Shown here: positions 38,735 through 48,244 of the stretch, one piece after another | Numbering within the stretch: position 1 is the stretch's first letter | Layout of the letters: each line of letters starts with the position of its first letter | Assembly: GCF_023284065.1 (NCBI RefSeq) | Contig: NZ_JAKIKP010000004.1 | Coordinates: 186,001 to 250,000 of the forward strand | Direction: 5' to 3' | From: Shewanella gaetbuli | Lineage (GTDB): Bacteria; Pseudomonadota; Gammaproteobacteria; Enterobacterales; Shewanellaceae | DNA: 64,000 nt | The notes under the pieces: generated by a model | The model's database searches: none | Seen by the model: the letters and a program-made list of their open reading frames with translations, nothing else | Told to the model about the DNA's origin: nothing | Program-made: the position numbers and the translations under genes

Positions 38735-40463
38735 CTTATTGGCCACAGCGAAAGCTGTGGCCAATCCTTTAGACCTATTTGTTGAGCAATGCTTAAATTT
38801 CTCTTCAACCGAGTTCATCCCCCTTCCCCAGCAATGGCAATCAGAACAGCTCAACTCAACCACTGCAGCACCGTTGTTAGCTTCTAAAAACGAATTAGTT
38901 AACTTAGAAGATGGGTTATTAGCACTCAATAACTTAAATGATCGTAATAATTATTACCGCCAACGGATAAAAGTCGTTGAGAGCCAACAACAACTGTTAA
39001 ATTGTCAAATTCACTTAGCCGATGAGCTAAAGCAGTTATTAGCAAGCTTACCTAATAATATTGATGTTGCACTGCAATCTGACAAAGATGATAACGATTC
39101 TCAATATAGATTATTTATTAACATACTCTCTAATCTCGCAAGCATCAGACTGACAACTAATGAGAAGTCTCAATTACATGGACTTCAAGCATCAATTGCC
39201 CACAACTTGCGAAGACAATATCAGTTAAATACCTCCGCTGAATGTGCCAATTCAGCGGTCACTAATGGAACAAGTATCAATAAAAGTATTGCTAAATATC
39301 TGCTAAATCAACCTCGTTCAGAGTGTCGTAAACAAGCTTGGCAGGCCTATCAATTGCGAGCTAAGGCGGCTAACCAACAAGCACTGGTGCTATTGCATCA
39401 ATTAAAATTATCAATCGCCACTAAGCACGGGTTCGATAATATTGTTGATAACGATCTACACAATAGCCCACTGAATATCCAACAGTTACATCAATTTTTA
39501 CACAGCCAAACCAATCAACTATCGATGTCCCCTTGGGATTTACCATTGCAATTAAAGGCATTACCTACAGTTAAATTCTCTCCCATTGAGAGTGAAAAGC
39601 TATTTCAAAAAGTACAGGATCAACTGAGTGAATTTGGGTTACGTTTTGTCAAAGTACCACTACAACAGGCTTCGACATTAAACCTATATCAACTATGGCA
39701 CCACAATCGTTATTTAGGTGAATTATATTTTTACCCACATACAGAACTCAAAACGGGTAAGAAAAAAATAACCACTAATAAAATTAAACAATCCGTGTTA
39801 GGGCATCAATTTGGTCAATACGAGCTGACAGCACCTACAATAATCACTAAATTCAGTGAGTACAAAAATATGCTATTTGCAGTAAGCGAGATGATTAATC
39901 AGCTTATTAAATCCAACAAATTTTACTATCTGAACAGCCCAAATACCGCGACGGCACCTTTACCGCTTGGTACATATTGGCTTAATGAATACCTGATAAA
40001 CGCATTACTATCAGATTATGTTATTTCTCCAAGGTATCAATTGTCGCGGCAATATAAAAAGCAACAAAACATCGTTAACTCGAAACTAGCCGTGTATTTT
40101 TATCAACTCGATGACGCACAAATACAGCAACAGCCAAATGAATTATTTAACACATTAACTGAAGCGGCCTTTAGCGCCAGTTTTATAGGGGAGCACTCTT
40201 ACTCATCCGATATGGTATATAGTTCTCAAGCTATTGCTAATCAAGGCGTGAACCTTTATCTTCATCTGTGGTATCAGTCACTTGCACAGCTACTTAATAC
40301 TGACCCAATGCTGCAAGGGCAAAACCAAATGATATTTGAGCAAGTGTTAATTAACGAACAACAGCTAGATATATATAGCTTGCTCTCCAATCTGTATCAT
40401 CAACCAATGGATTTTGACACCCTATTATGGAGACTCAACCATGCTGACAATACGCCAGAGTAA
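38697..40463 (+). CDS. Exported M3-peptidase-like protein lacking the zinc motif
   Basis: A 588-residue protein with a signal peptide (MLKSIFAISLCFSLLATAKAVA). Its all-helical layout, with segments such as RKQAWQAYQLRAKAANQQALVLLHQL (split around residues 211-236) and ATKHGFDNIVD, and a C-terminal NLYLHLWYQSLAQLL, resembles M3 oligopeptidases. Where active M3 enzymes have HEFGH, this protein reads MLFAVSEMINQLI (about 392-404), so zinc binding appears lost. The M3 assignment is by eye and tentative. The ATG at 38697 was chosen over a TTG at 38679 because GAGGA precedes it by about 11 bases. It starts inside the ligase gene and overlaps the next gene by 23 bases. Confidence 0.6.
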   Translation: MLKSIFAISLCFSLLATAKAVANPLDLFVEQCLNFSSTEFIPLPQQWQSEQLNSTTAAPLLASKNELVNLEDGLLALNNLNDRNNYYRQRIKVVESQQQLLNCQIHLADELKQLLASLPNNIDVALQSDKDDNDSQYRLFINILSNLASIRLTTNEKSQLHGLQASIAHNLRRQYQLNTSAECANSAVTNGTSINKSIAKYLLNQPRSECRKQAWQAYQLRAKAANQQALVLLHQLKLSIATKHGFDNIVDNDLHNSPLNIQQLHQFLHSQTNQLSMSPWDLPLQLKALPTVKFSPIESEKLFQKVQDQLSEFGLRFVKVPLQQASTLNLYQLWHHNRYLGELYFYPHTELKTGKKKITTNKIKQSVLGHQFGQYELTAPTIITKFSEYKNMLFAVSEMINQLIKSNKFYYLNSPNTATAPLPLGTYWLNEYLINALLSDYVISPRYQLSRQYKKQQNIVNSKLAVYFYQLDDAQIQQQPNELFNTLTEAAFSASFIGEHSYSSDMVYSSQAIANQGVNLYLHLWYQSLAQLLNTDPMLQGQNQMIFEQVLINEQQLDIYSLLSNLYHQPMDFDTLLWRLNHADNTPE

Positions 40464-41577
40464 AACACTCTCGTTAGTCGCATTAGCTACTGTGTTATTT
40501 AGCAGTAGTACATTTGCAAAAGAAGCTTACGTTAAACCTAAACATGATTTAACTGGCGCCCAAGTTTACCAACAAATAAAAACTCACTTAGAAACTAACT
40601 TATATTCATTACCGCCTAGGGTTCAAGGTCATTACGCTATTCGCCAATTTAGAATGACCGGTGATGAAAAATATGCCCAAGGTGCGCTAATTGATTTATT
40701 AACCATTGCAGAAAGACAAGCCTATTACGCCTGTAATTTAGATAAACCCAATTTTGTTGAAACAGAATCCGCTTTAGCCGCCAGCAAATTAGGCAAAGGC
40801 CCACGCGCTAAAGCGCGTAAAAAAGCTGTCGCCAAATATCCCAAATTTATGTTGTATAGTGAATCTTTATTACGCTACTCGAGTAGAATTGATGAGTTTG
40901 GCTTTACAGGTCCTTGTCATGATTTAATGATGTCTAAATTAACCGTCCATAATTTCGAGCCCGCTTTTACCGATCCTGAAATGATCAAAGCATGGGCTGC
41001 GCAATTAATTAATCATGTATTCTGGGCTAAGCAAATTGGTGCTGGTGACTATTTTGATGCTTATAAGAAAGCCTTTATTGAAACATACCCAGATAGCCAA
41101 GACCGGAAGTTATCTAAAGGTCAGTTTAAAAATAAAATCTATGGTCTAACTCACTTCATATTTGCAGACAGTCAATATTATCAATTTCAAGTTGACGCTA
41201 AAAAATATCAATGGATTTTAGACTACTTTGAAAAAAATATTGATCGCATTATTGCAGATACAACGGAAGATATTATTACAGAGGTAGGCATTAGCTTTTT
41301 GATAACCGGACATAAAAACCATCCTGTTACTGAAAAGGTCAAAAAGTATATTATTGCAGCATACAACCCAGAGATGAAAATGATCCCTTCTCCTACTGGA
41401 CGTGCAATCTTGTCCTCTGGAGAGCATAGAAATGTGCTAGCTATGATGTTGCTAGATTGGCCTGAACAATTGCACCCAGGGCCATACCTTGCGCAAATAA
41501 AAGCAACACAAAAGTACTTACCACGACTTGTAACACCCAAAGATAAGGTTAAGGTCAAAAACGAAAAGACGCATTAG
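40441..41577 (+). CDS. DUF3541 exported protein
   Basis: A 378-residue protein of unknown function, secreted by the signal peptide at residues about 1-26 (TLSLVALATVLFSSSTFA). The mature part is mainly helical, with conserved-looking segments GHYAIRQFRMTGDEKYA, LRYSSRIDEFGFTGPCHDL and SGEHRNVLAMMLLDWPEQL. It has Cys in LLTIAERQAYYACNLD and TGPCHD that could pair. The ATG at 40441 has GGAG 8 bases upstream and fits the signal peptide; an earlier ATG at 40414 adds nine residues without support. It overlaps the preceding gene by 23 bases and ends the run before a strong terminator. Confidence 0.8.
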   Translation: MLTIRQSKTLSLVALATVLFSSSTFAKEAYVKPKHDLTGAQVYQQIKTHLETNLYSLPPRVQGHYAIRQFRMTGDEKYAQGALIDLLTIAERQAYYACNLDKPNFVETESALAASKLGKGPRAKARKKAVAKYPKFMLYSESLLRYSSRIDEFGFTGPCHDLMMSKLTVHNFEPAFTDPEMIKAWAAQLINHVFWAKQIGAGDYFDAYKKAFIETYPDSQDRKLSKGQFKNKIYGLTHFIFADSQYYQFQVDAKKYQWILDYFEKNIDRIIADTTEDIITEVGISFLITGHKNHPVTEKVKKYIIAAYNPEMKMIPSPTGRAILSSGEHRNVLAMMLLDWPEQLHPGPYLAQIKATQKYLPRLVTPKDKVKVKNEKTH

Positions 41578-41607
41578 ACATTAAGTCGTTATTATGTGTA
41601 ATAAAAT

Positions 41608-41638
41608 AAAAAACCAATGCCTAGGCATTGGTTTTTTT
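41608..41638. terminator. Bidirectional terminator between the DUF3541 gene and grxD
   Basis: A 10-bp perfect stem (AAACCAATGC/GCATTGGTTT) with loop CTAG, A-rich before and T-rich after. It serves both convergent transcripts. Confidence 0.92.
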
Positions 41639-41668
41639 AGTTAACATGAACTCAGTTTGAGAAAAAGC

Positions 41669-42013
41669 TTACTCAGCAGCGTTTTCTTCAGTTCTAAATT
41701 TATCAGCAGTGGCTTTAATTAAAGGCTGTAACTCACCTTTTTGGAACATTTCGGTGACGATATCACATCCGCCAATTAATTCCCCTTCAATCCATAACTG
41801 TGGAAATGTCGGCCAGTTAGCAAATTTAGGCAATTCTGCACGAATATCTGGATGCTGCAAAATATCAACAAAAGCAAACTGCTCGCCACAGTTGATCATA
41901 ACCTGAGCAACCTGCGATGAAAACCCACAACTAGGTAGTTTTGGAGAGCCTTTCATGTACACAATAATCGGATTTTCACTGATTTGCTGTTTAATTTTAT
42001 CTACCGTTTCCAT
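41669..42013 (-). CDS. grxD: Monothiol glutaredoxin Grx4
   Basis: A 114-residue CGFS-type glutaredoxin that binds and transfers [2Fe-2S] clusters with glutathione and BolA partners. The active-site CGFS is Cys29-Ser32 (KLPSCGFSSQ). The glutathione-binding segments WPTFPQLWIEGELIGGCDI are intact. It is divergent from sodB across a 314-base region, an arrangement also consistent with iron or oxidative-stress control. Confidence 0.96.
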   Translation of the reverse strand: METVDKIKQQISENPIIVYMKGSPKLPSCGFSSQVAQVMINCGEQFAFVDILQHPDIRAELPKFANWPTFPQLWIEGELIGGCDIVTEMFQKGELQPLIKATADKFRTEENAAE

Positions 42014-42153
42014 CTTAATTCCTAATGGTTGTCAAAGTACTAATGTTCACATTGTACGATACCTTGAGCCATAACAAAATGCCACAGATTGTAAGGGTAT
42101 TTATAAATTGAACAATTGAATTGACTTAATCGATATTATTGACAAAACAATGA

Positions 42154-42181
42154 TTCACATCACAAAAATAATCAGTACAAT
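42154..42181 (+). promoter_or_regulatory. Candidate sodB promoter
   Basis: A TTCACA (-35) and TACAAT (-10) pair at 16-base spacing. Transcription from here would give a leader of about 140 bases containing the nested repeat at 42224-42267. Each box has one mismatch to consensus. Confidence 0.35.
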
Positions 42182-42223
42182 AGCCGTAGAGCAATTTGCC
42201 GTATGGACAGTATTAAATTCAAT

Positions 42224-42267
42224 TAATCTGGCGTTAATACTTGATGAGTATTATTTTTTCCAGATTA
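42224..42267 (+). promoter_or_regulatory. Nested inverted repeat in the sodB leader
   Basis: Outer arms TAATCTGG/CCAGATTA (8 bases, perfect) enclose an inner hairpin AATACT-TGATG-AGTATT followed by ATTTTTT. It lies 61-104 bases before the sodB ATG. The inner hairpin plus T run looks like a weak terminator, and the outer arms could switch it. Function is inferred only. Confidence 0.45.
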
Positions 42268-42327
42268 TTTGACGAAATAAAGTATCAGACGGAAAAACCA
42301 CAAACCTAAATCCATGGAGAGAGACTA

Positions 42328-42909
42328 ATGGCTTTCGAATTACCAGCATTACCTTACGCAAAGAACGCATTAGAGCCACACATTTCACAAGAAACAATCG
42401 AATACCACTATGGTAAACATCACAACACTTATGTTGTTAAATTAAATGGTTTAGTTGAAGGAACTGAGTTTGCTGGAAAAAGCCTAGAAGAAGTTGTTAA
42501 AACTTCAACTGGTGGCATGTTCAACAACGCGGCTCAAGTTTGGAACCATACCTTCTACTGGAACTGCTTAGCACCAAATGCTGGCGGCGCGGCTACTGGC
42601 GCGATCGCAGACGCTATTAATGCTTCTTTCGGTTCATTCGAAGAATTCAAAGCTAAATTTACTGATTCTGCAGTAAACAACTTTGGTAGTGCTTGGACTT
42701 GGTTAGTGAAAAAAGCCGACGGTTCTCTAGCGATTGTTAATACTAGCAATGCAGCAACTCCATTAACTGACGAAACAGTAACACCATTATTAACGGTTGA
42801 TGTTTGGGAACATGCTTACTACGTTGACTACCGTAATGCCCGTCCAGAATACCTAAACAACTTCTGGCAGCTAGTAAACTGGGAATTCGTGAATAGCAAC
42901 TTTGCTTAA
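42328..42909 (+). CDS. sodB: Superoxide dismutase, iron type
   Basis: Converts superoxide to oxygen and hydrogen peroxide in the cytoplasm. It has 193 residues. Metal ligands by position are His27 (YHYGKHHNTY), His74 (NAAQVWNHTFYW), Asp158 and His162 (TVDVWEHAYYVDYRN). Gln70 in NAAQ is the second-sphere residue typical of iron enzymes. GGAGAGAG lies upstream of the ATG. The gene is monocistronic, with a strong terminator after it and grxD divergent. Confidence 0.97.
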   Translation: MAFELPALPYAKNALEPHISQETIEYHYGKHHNTYVVKLNGLVEGTEFAGKSLEEVVKTSTGGMFNNAAQVWNHTFYWNCLAPNAGGAATGAIADAINASFGSFEEFKAKFTDSAVNNFGSAWTWLVKKADGSLAIVNTSNAATPLTDETVTPLLTVDVWEHAYYVDYRNARPEYLNNFWQLVNWEFVNSNFA

Positions 42910-42924
42910 TCACATCCCGCTAAA

Positions 42925-42951
42925 TTAAAGGAGCCTCAGGCTCCTTTTTTT
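42925..42951 (+). terminator. Rho-independent terminator after sodB
   Basis: Stem AAAGGAGCC/GGCTCCTTT with loop TCA and a following T tract. Confidence 0.92.
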
Positions 42952-43167
42952 ATGACTCATTTTTACTCGGCTACACTTGCAACTGTTGCAAATGCTACGT
43001 TTGTTGCTGTTTTATAACAATTTATTTTAAAATTACTTGCGCAACATCACAATTTATATTCTAAGCTTTAAAGGTAAGGGCCAATATAAAAACGTTTGGC
43101 ATCATGTCAAACCTACTTAACAACGGAAGCATTGGCCATTTGGTTTAGCAGTTTTAAGGGGTTTACT

Positions 43168-45102
43168 ATGGGCATTTTCGAACATTATCAGCAAAGATAT
43201 GAAAAGAAATTAGACGAAGAATATACTCTCGAGCAATTTCTAGAAATTTGTAAACAAGACAAGAGCGCATACGTCAGTGCGGCTGAGCGTTTATTATTGG
43301 CCATTGGTGAGCCAGAAGTGGTTGACACTTCAAAAGACTCTGTTCTGAGTCGAATCTTTTCTAACCGATTAATATCCAGATACCCCGCCTTTAAAGACTT
43401 TTATGGCATGGAAGAAGCTATAGAACAAATCGTTTCTTACTTAAAGCATTCAGCTCAAGGTTTGGAAGAATCTAAGCAAATATTATATTTATTAGGGCCT
43501 GTGGGTGGCGGTAAATCGTCATTAGCTGAAAAACTGAAATCATTGATGCAAAATGTTCCCATTTATATTTTAAGTGCCAATGGCGTACGCAGCCCAGTTA
43601 ATGATCACCCATTCTGTTTATTTGACGTCGAAGAAGATGGCGACATTCTCCAAAATGAATTTGCAATCCCTAAACGTTACGTGAAAACCATTATGTCTCC
43701 CTGGGCAGTAAAAAGATTACATGAATTTGGTGGTGATATTTCAAAATTTAAAGTGGTCAAGGTTTACCCCTCTATTCTGGACCAAGTTGCTATTGCTAAA
43801 ACGGAACCCGGTGATGAAAATAATCAAGACATATCAGCCCTAGTAGGTAAAGTCGATATACGTCAACTAGAGCATTTTTCACAAGATGATGCTGACGCAT
43901 ACGCTTATTCAGGTGCATTATGCCGTGCAAACCAAGGCCTGATGGAATTTGTCGAGATGTTTAAAGCACCGATTAAAGTTTTACATCCATTATTAACCGC
44001 CACACAAGAAGGTAACTATAACGGCACAGAAGGTTTATCCGCTTTACCTTATACCGGTATTATTTTGGCACACAGTAATGAGTCAGAATGGTCAACCTTT
44101 AGAAACAATAAAAACAATGAAGCTTTTTTAGACCGTGTCTACATTGTTAAAGTGCCCTACTGTTTACGCGTGTCGGAAGAAATTGAAATTTATCAAAAAT
44201 TATTAGTGAACTCTGAGTTATCACAAGCGCCTTGTGCGCCTGGTACGCTTGAGACTTTAGCGCAATTTAGTGTGTTATCACGTATTAAACCACCTGAAAA
44301 TTCTTCAATATATTCTAAAATGCGAGTGTATGACGGTGAAAGTCTAAAAGACACTGATCCTAAAGCAAAATCTTATCAAGAATACCGTGACTATGCGGGT
44401 GTTGACGAAGGCATGAATGGCTTATCAACTCGTTTTGCTTTTAAAATTTTGTCAAAAGTATTTAATTTTGACAACACTGAGATTGCGGCAAACCCAGTGC
44501 ATTTATTTTATGTTCTTGAAAAACAAATCGAGCAAGAACAATTCCCAAATGATCTCAGCGAGCGTTACTTAGAGTTTCTAAAGGGCTACTTAATCCCTAA
44601 ATACGTTGAGTTTATTGGTAAAGAGATTCAAACCGCTTATCTTGAATCTTATTCAGAGTACGGACAAAACATCTTTGACCGTTATGTCACCTATGCTGAC
44701 TTTTGGATTCAAGACCAAGAGTATCGTGATCCTGAAACAGGCCAGTTATTCGATCGCAGTGCGTTAAATGCCGAATTGGAAAAAATTGAAAAGCCTGCCG
44801 GAATTAGTAACCCGAAAGATTTCCGAAATGAAATCGTCAATTTTGTACTTCGAGCTCGTGCCAACAATGAAGGTAACAACCCACTTTGGACAAGTTACGA
44901 AAAATTAAGAACCGTTATTGAAAAGAAAATGTTCTCAAATACAGAGGACCTATTACCAGTAATTTCGTTTAACACTAAAACGTCTAATGACGATCAACGC
45001 AAACATGATGACTTCGTCAATAGAATGATGGAGAAAGGCTACACCAAAAAACAAGTCAGATTACTATCAGAATGGTACTTACGCGTGCGTAAATCATCAT
45101 AA
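43168..45102 (+). CDS. prkA: PrkA/YeaG serine protein kinase
   Basis: A 644-residue protein, the same length as E. coli YeaG. It has an N-terminal AAA+-type ATPase part with P-loop [16 protein letters not shown] and a C-terminal kinase-like region. In E. coli it acts in adaptation to sustained nitrogen starvation. The start [14 protein letters not shown] matches the family and has AAGGGG 6 bases upstream; an in-frame ATG at 43096 would add 24 unrelated residues. It is the first gene of prkA-yeaH-spoVR, a conserved proteobacterial stress module. Confidence 0.95.
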   Translation: MGIFEHYQQRYEKKLDEEYTLEQFLEICKQDKSAYVSAAERLLLAIGEPEVVDTSKDSVLSRIFSNRLISRYPAFKDFYGMEEAIEQIVSYLKHSAQGLEESKQILYLLGPVGGGKSSLAEKLKSLMQNVPIYILSANGVRSPVNDHPFCLFDVEEDGDILQNEFAIPKRYVKTIMSPWAVKRLHEFGGDISKFKVVKVYPSILDQVAIAKTEPGDENNQDISALVGKVDIRQLEHFSQDDADAYAYSGALCRANQGLMEFVEMFKAPIKVLHPLLTATQEGNYNGTEGLSALPYTGIILAHSNESEWSTFRNNKNNEAFLDRVYIVKVPYCLRVSEEIEIYQKLLVNSELSQAPCAPGTLETLAQFSVLSRIKPPENSSIYSKMRVYDGESLKDTDPKAKSYQEYRDYAGVDEGMNGLSTRFAFKILSKVFNFDNTEIAANPVHLFYVLEKQIEQEQFPNDLSERYLEFLKGYLIPKYVEFIGKEIQTAYLESYSEYGQNIFDRYVTYADFWIQDQEYRDPETGQLFDRSALNAELEKIEKPAGISNPKDFRNEIVNFVLRARANNEGNNPLWTSYEKLRTVIEKKMFSNTEDLLPVISFNTKTSNDDQRKHDDFVNRMMEKGYTKKQVRLLSEWYLRVRKSS

Positions 45103-45163
45103 CAAACCTAAGGCTTTACTTAGTTATTTGAGTAAAGCCTTAGAAGTGGCTTGGGAGGTGCGT

Positions 45164-46435
45164 ATGGCCAACTTTATTGATAGAAGATTGAACGCAAAAG
45201 GCAAAAGTACCGTTAACAGACAACGGTTTATAGAACGTTATAAAAAACAAATTAAACAATCAGTCAGTGATGCAGTGACCAAACGCAGTGTTACAGACAT
45301 TGATAAAGGTGAGCAAATTAGTATTCCAACACGGGATATTAGTGAACCCCTATTTCGCCAAGGAAAAGGCGGTAAGCGTGAACAAATACATCCGGGCAAT
45401 GATCAATTCAGCCAAGGTGACAAAATTGAGCGCCCTAAAGGAGGCCAAGGTTCTGGTGGCAGTGGCCAAGGTGACGCTTCAGACTCTGGTGAAGGTACAG
45501 ATGAATTTGTATTTCAAATATCAAAGGACGAATATTTAGAGCTATTATTTGAGGATCTAGAGTTACCTAACCTACAAAATAATAATCTTAATAAGTTAGT
45601 TGAGTATCAAACCTATAGAGCTGGATTTACTAATGATGGTGTTCCCGCCAATATTAACATTGTTCGGTCGTTACGCTCATCATTAGCGCGAAGAATTGCC
45701 ATGAGCGCCGACAAGAAAAAGGCTCTGGCATTATTAGAGCAAGAATATGAGCAGCTTACGCAAACACCTGGTTCAAGTGCTGAACGTATCATTGAGCTTG
45801 AGCAACAAATTGAGCAACTAAAACGCAAGATTGCCAGCGTGCCCTTTATCGACACTTTTGATTTACGTTATAACAATTATGCTAAACGCGAAAAGCCCTC
45901 CAGTCAGGCTGTCATGTTCTGCTTAATGGACGTATCGGGCTCGATGGATCAGGCCACAAAAGATATGGCAAAACGCTTTTATATTCTGTTATATCTGTTT
46001 TTAACACGCACATATAAAAACTTAGAAGTGGTGTATATCAGACATCACACCCAAGCCAAAGAAGTGGATGAACAAGAGTTTTTCTATTCACAAGAAACTG
46101 GCGGCACCATTGTGTCAAGTGCATTGAAATTAATGCATCAAATACAACAAGAAAGATACCCTGCAAATGAATGGAATATTTACGCTGCCCAAGCCTCAGA
46201 TGGTGATAATTGGTCAGATGACTCACCCATCTGTCGTGATTTATTGACGGAGAAGATTTTACCTTTAGTTCGTTACTTTAGTTACATAGAAATTACACAA
46301 CGGTCGCACCAAACCCTGTGGAATGAATATGAACAATTACAACAACGCTTTGACAACATCGCAGTTCAACACATAAAACAAGTCGATGATATCTACCCTG
46401 TGTTTAGAGAACTCTTCAAGAAACAAGCGGTTTAG
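45164..46435 (+). CDS. yeaH: YeaH/DUF444 protein
   Basis: A 423-residue cytoplasmic protein (E. coli YeaH has 427). A basic N-terminus ([19 protein letters not shown]) is followed by a Gly/Gln/Ser-rich disordered stretch at about 80-125, a coiled-coil (about 195-235), and a C-terminal von Willebrand A-like domain. A metal-site-like DVSGSMD lies near residue 261, and [15 protein letters not shown] follows. Its start at 45164 has GGGAGG 5 bases upstream. It lies 61 bases after prkA and 8 bases before spoVR. In the PrkA module it is thought to act with the kinase, but no reaction is known. Confidence 0.92.
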   Translation: MANFIDRRLNAKGKSTVNRQRFIERYKKQIKQSVSDAVTKRSVTDIDKGEQISIPTRDISEPLFRQGKGGKREQIHPGNDQFSQGDKIERPKGGQGSGGSGQGDASDSGEGTDEFVFQISKDEYLELLFEDLELPNLQNNNLNKLVEYQTYRAGFTNDGVPANINIVRSLRSSLARRIAMSADKKKALALLEQEYEQLTQTPGSSAERIIELEQQIEQLKRKIASVPFIDTFDLRYNNYAKREKPSSQAVMFCLMDVSGSMDQATKDMAKRFYILLYLFLTRTYKNLEVVYIRHHTQAKEVDEQEFFYSQETGGTIVSSALKLMHQIQQERYPANEWNIYAAQASDGDNWSDDSPICRDLLTEKILPLVRYFSYIEITQRSHQTLWNEYEQLQQRFDNIAVQHIKQVDDIYPVFRELFKKQAV

Positions 46436-46443
46436 GAGTCACT

Positions 46444-47964
46444 ATGGATAAAAAAACAACACCGTTAAGTGATGGTCCTGAATGGACATTTGAGCTGCTT
46501 GATCAATACCTAATAGAAATTGAAGCGGCCGCTAAACATTTCAAAATTGACGCATATCCAAATCAAATTGAAATTATTACTGCAGAACAGATGATGGATG
46601 CTTATGCGGGGATCGGTATGCCTATTGGTTATACCCATTGGTCATTTGGTAAACGTTTTATTGAAACTGAACAAGGATACCGCCGCGGACAAATGGGCTT
46701 AGCCTATGAAATTGTGATTAATTCAGACCCCTGTATTGCGTATTTAATGGAAGAAAATACCATCACTATGCAAGCGTTGGTGATGGCTCACGCCAGTTTT
46801 GGTCACAATAGTTTTTTCAAAAATAACTACTTATTTAAAACGTGGACCGATGCCAGTTCAATTATCGACTACCTTGTATTCGCCAAAAATTACATTCACA
46901 AATGTGAACTAAAATATGGTATTGAACAAGTAGAGTTAACTGTCGATTCTTGCCATGCACTAATGAATTACGGTGTTGATAGATATAAACGCCCTGCCGA
47001 AATCTCTTTTAGTGACGAACAGAACAGACAAGCAGAACGTGAGGCATATTTGCAAAGTCAGGTAAATGACCTGTGGCGTACCGTACCTAAAAGCATAAGT
47101 TCAGAAACGCAACAAAACAAACCAAACTTCCCCAGTGAACCCCAAGAAAATATTTTATATTTTATTGAAAAAAATGCGCCTCTTTTAGAGCCTTGGCAAC
47201 GTGAAATTGTCAGAATTGTACGTAAAATGGCGCAATACTTTTACCCACAAAAACAAACCCAAGTGATGAATGAAGGCTGGGCAACGTTTTGGCATTACAC
47301 CATATTGAACCGATTGTACGACACAGGTAAAGTCACTGATAGATTCATGTTAGAGTTTTTACAAAGCCACACGGCTGTGGTGGCACAACCCGCGTACAAC
47401 AGCCCTTATTACAGCGGTATTAACCCTTATGCGCTAGGGTTTAATATGTTTGTTGATATTCGACGAATTTGTGAAAACCCAACCGAGGAAGATAAACTTT
47501 GGTTTCCTGATATTGCAGGCAGTGACTGGCTTACAACCGTGCACTTTGCCATGGAAAACTTTAAAGATGAAAGCTTTATAAGCCAGTATTTATCACCTAA
47601 AGTAATCAGAGACTTTAAACTTTTTGGCATCCTAGATGATGAAAAACAAAATCATTTACACGTTAGCGCAATTCACAATGAACAAGGTTACCAAGAAATA
47701 CGCAATATCTTGTCGCAACAATACAATCTATCAAATTTAGAACCCAATATTCAGGTTCAAAAGGTTGATATTAACGGAGATCGCTCACTTACACTACGCT
47801 ACACCCCACATAACAATATTCCCCTTGCAGACAATTTCAGCGAAGTGCTTAAGCATCTACATCGGTTATGGGGCTTTAAAGTGACCCTAGAGCAGTTAGA
47901 CGAAAACGATAACATCGTCACTTTAGCCACCTGCCCTGAAACAAATAATAATGAACAGCCTTAA
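46444..47964 (+). CDS. ycgB: SpoVR family protein (YcgB)
   Basis: A 506-residue protein of the SpoVR/YcgB family, found in sporulating and non-sporulating bacteria and linked to stationary-phase and stress responses through RpoS in E. coli. Landmarks are GMPIGYTHWSFGKRF, MAHASFGHNSFFKNNYLF, MNEGWATFWHYTI and NPYALGFNMFVDIRRICENP. The His/Glu pattern recalls a metalloprotein, but no activity is proven. It is last in the prkA-yeaH-ycgB operon, 8 bases after yeaH, and followed by a terminator. Confidence 0.94.
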   Translation: MDKKTTPLSDGPEWTFELLDQYLIEIEAAAKHFKIDAYPNQIEIITAEQMMDAYAGIGMPIGYTHWSFGKRFIETEQGYRRGQMGLAYEIVINSDPCIAYLMEENTITMQALVMAHASFGHNSFFKNNYLFKTWTDASSIIDYLVFAKNYIHKCELKYGIEQVELTVDSCHALMNYGVDRYKRPAEISFSDEQNRQAEREAYLQSQVNDLWRTVPKSISSETQQNKPNFPSEPQENILYFIEKNAPLLEPWQREIVRIVRKMAQYFYPQKQTQVMNEGWATFWHYTILNRLYDTGKVTDRFMLEFLQSHTAVVAQPAYNSPYYSGINPYALGFNMFVDIRRICENPTEEDKLWFPDIAGSDWLTTVHFAMENFKDESFISQYLSPKVIRDFKLFGILDDEKQNHLHVSAIHNEQGYQEIRNILSQQYNLSNLEPNIQVQKVDINGDRSLTLRYTPHNNIPLADNFSEVLKHLHRLWGFKVTLEQLDENDNIVTLATCPETNNNEQP

Positions 47965-48023
47965 TCCACAAAACTGTTTAACCACGGCATTAACGCAGCC
48001 ACCAGCAATGTTTAGCTCACAAC

Positions 48024-48062
48024 AGCATTAACCTCTGACTAAATTCAAGGTTAATGCTTTTG
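48024..48062 (+). terminator. Terminator after the prkA-yeaH-spoVR operon
   Basis: An 11-bp perfect stem AGCATTAACCT/AGGTTAATGCT with a 13-base loop and TTTTG after it. It lies about 60 bases after the ycgB stop. Confidence 0.65.
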
Positions 48063-48244
48063 TAAATTTCACCAAATAATTAACAATCACACTACAAATT
48101 AATTAACTCCAACAATCCCCTTACACCCCAAAATGCTATAACCACCTGTTTATAAACAATATTAATAATTGGCATGATTTTAGCTTTACCTATGCCAAAT
48201 TATAGATTGTTTCATTATTTGGTTTATATTCAAGGCAGGCACCC

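Noticed and set aside
43096..43167. Longer N-terminus for PrkA
   Set aside because: The additional 24 residues do not resemble the family, and the ATG at 43168 has a good ribosome-binding site and gives the family length.
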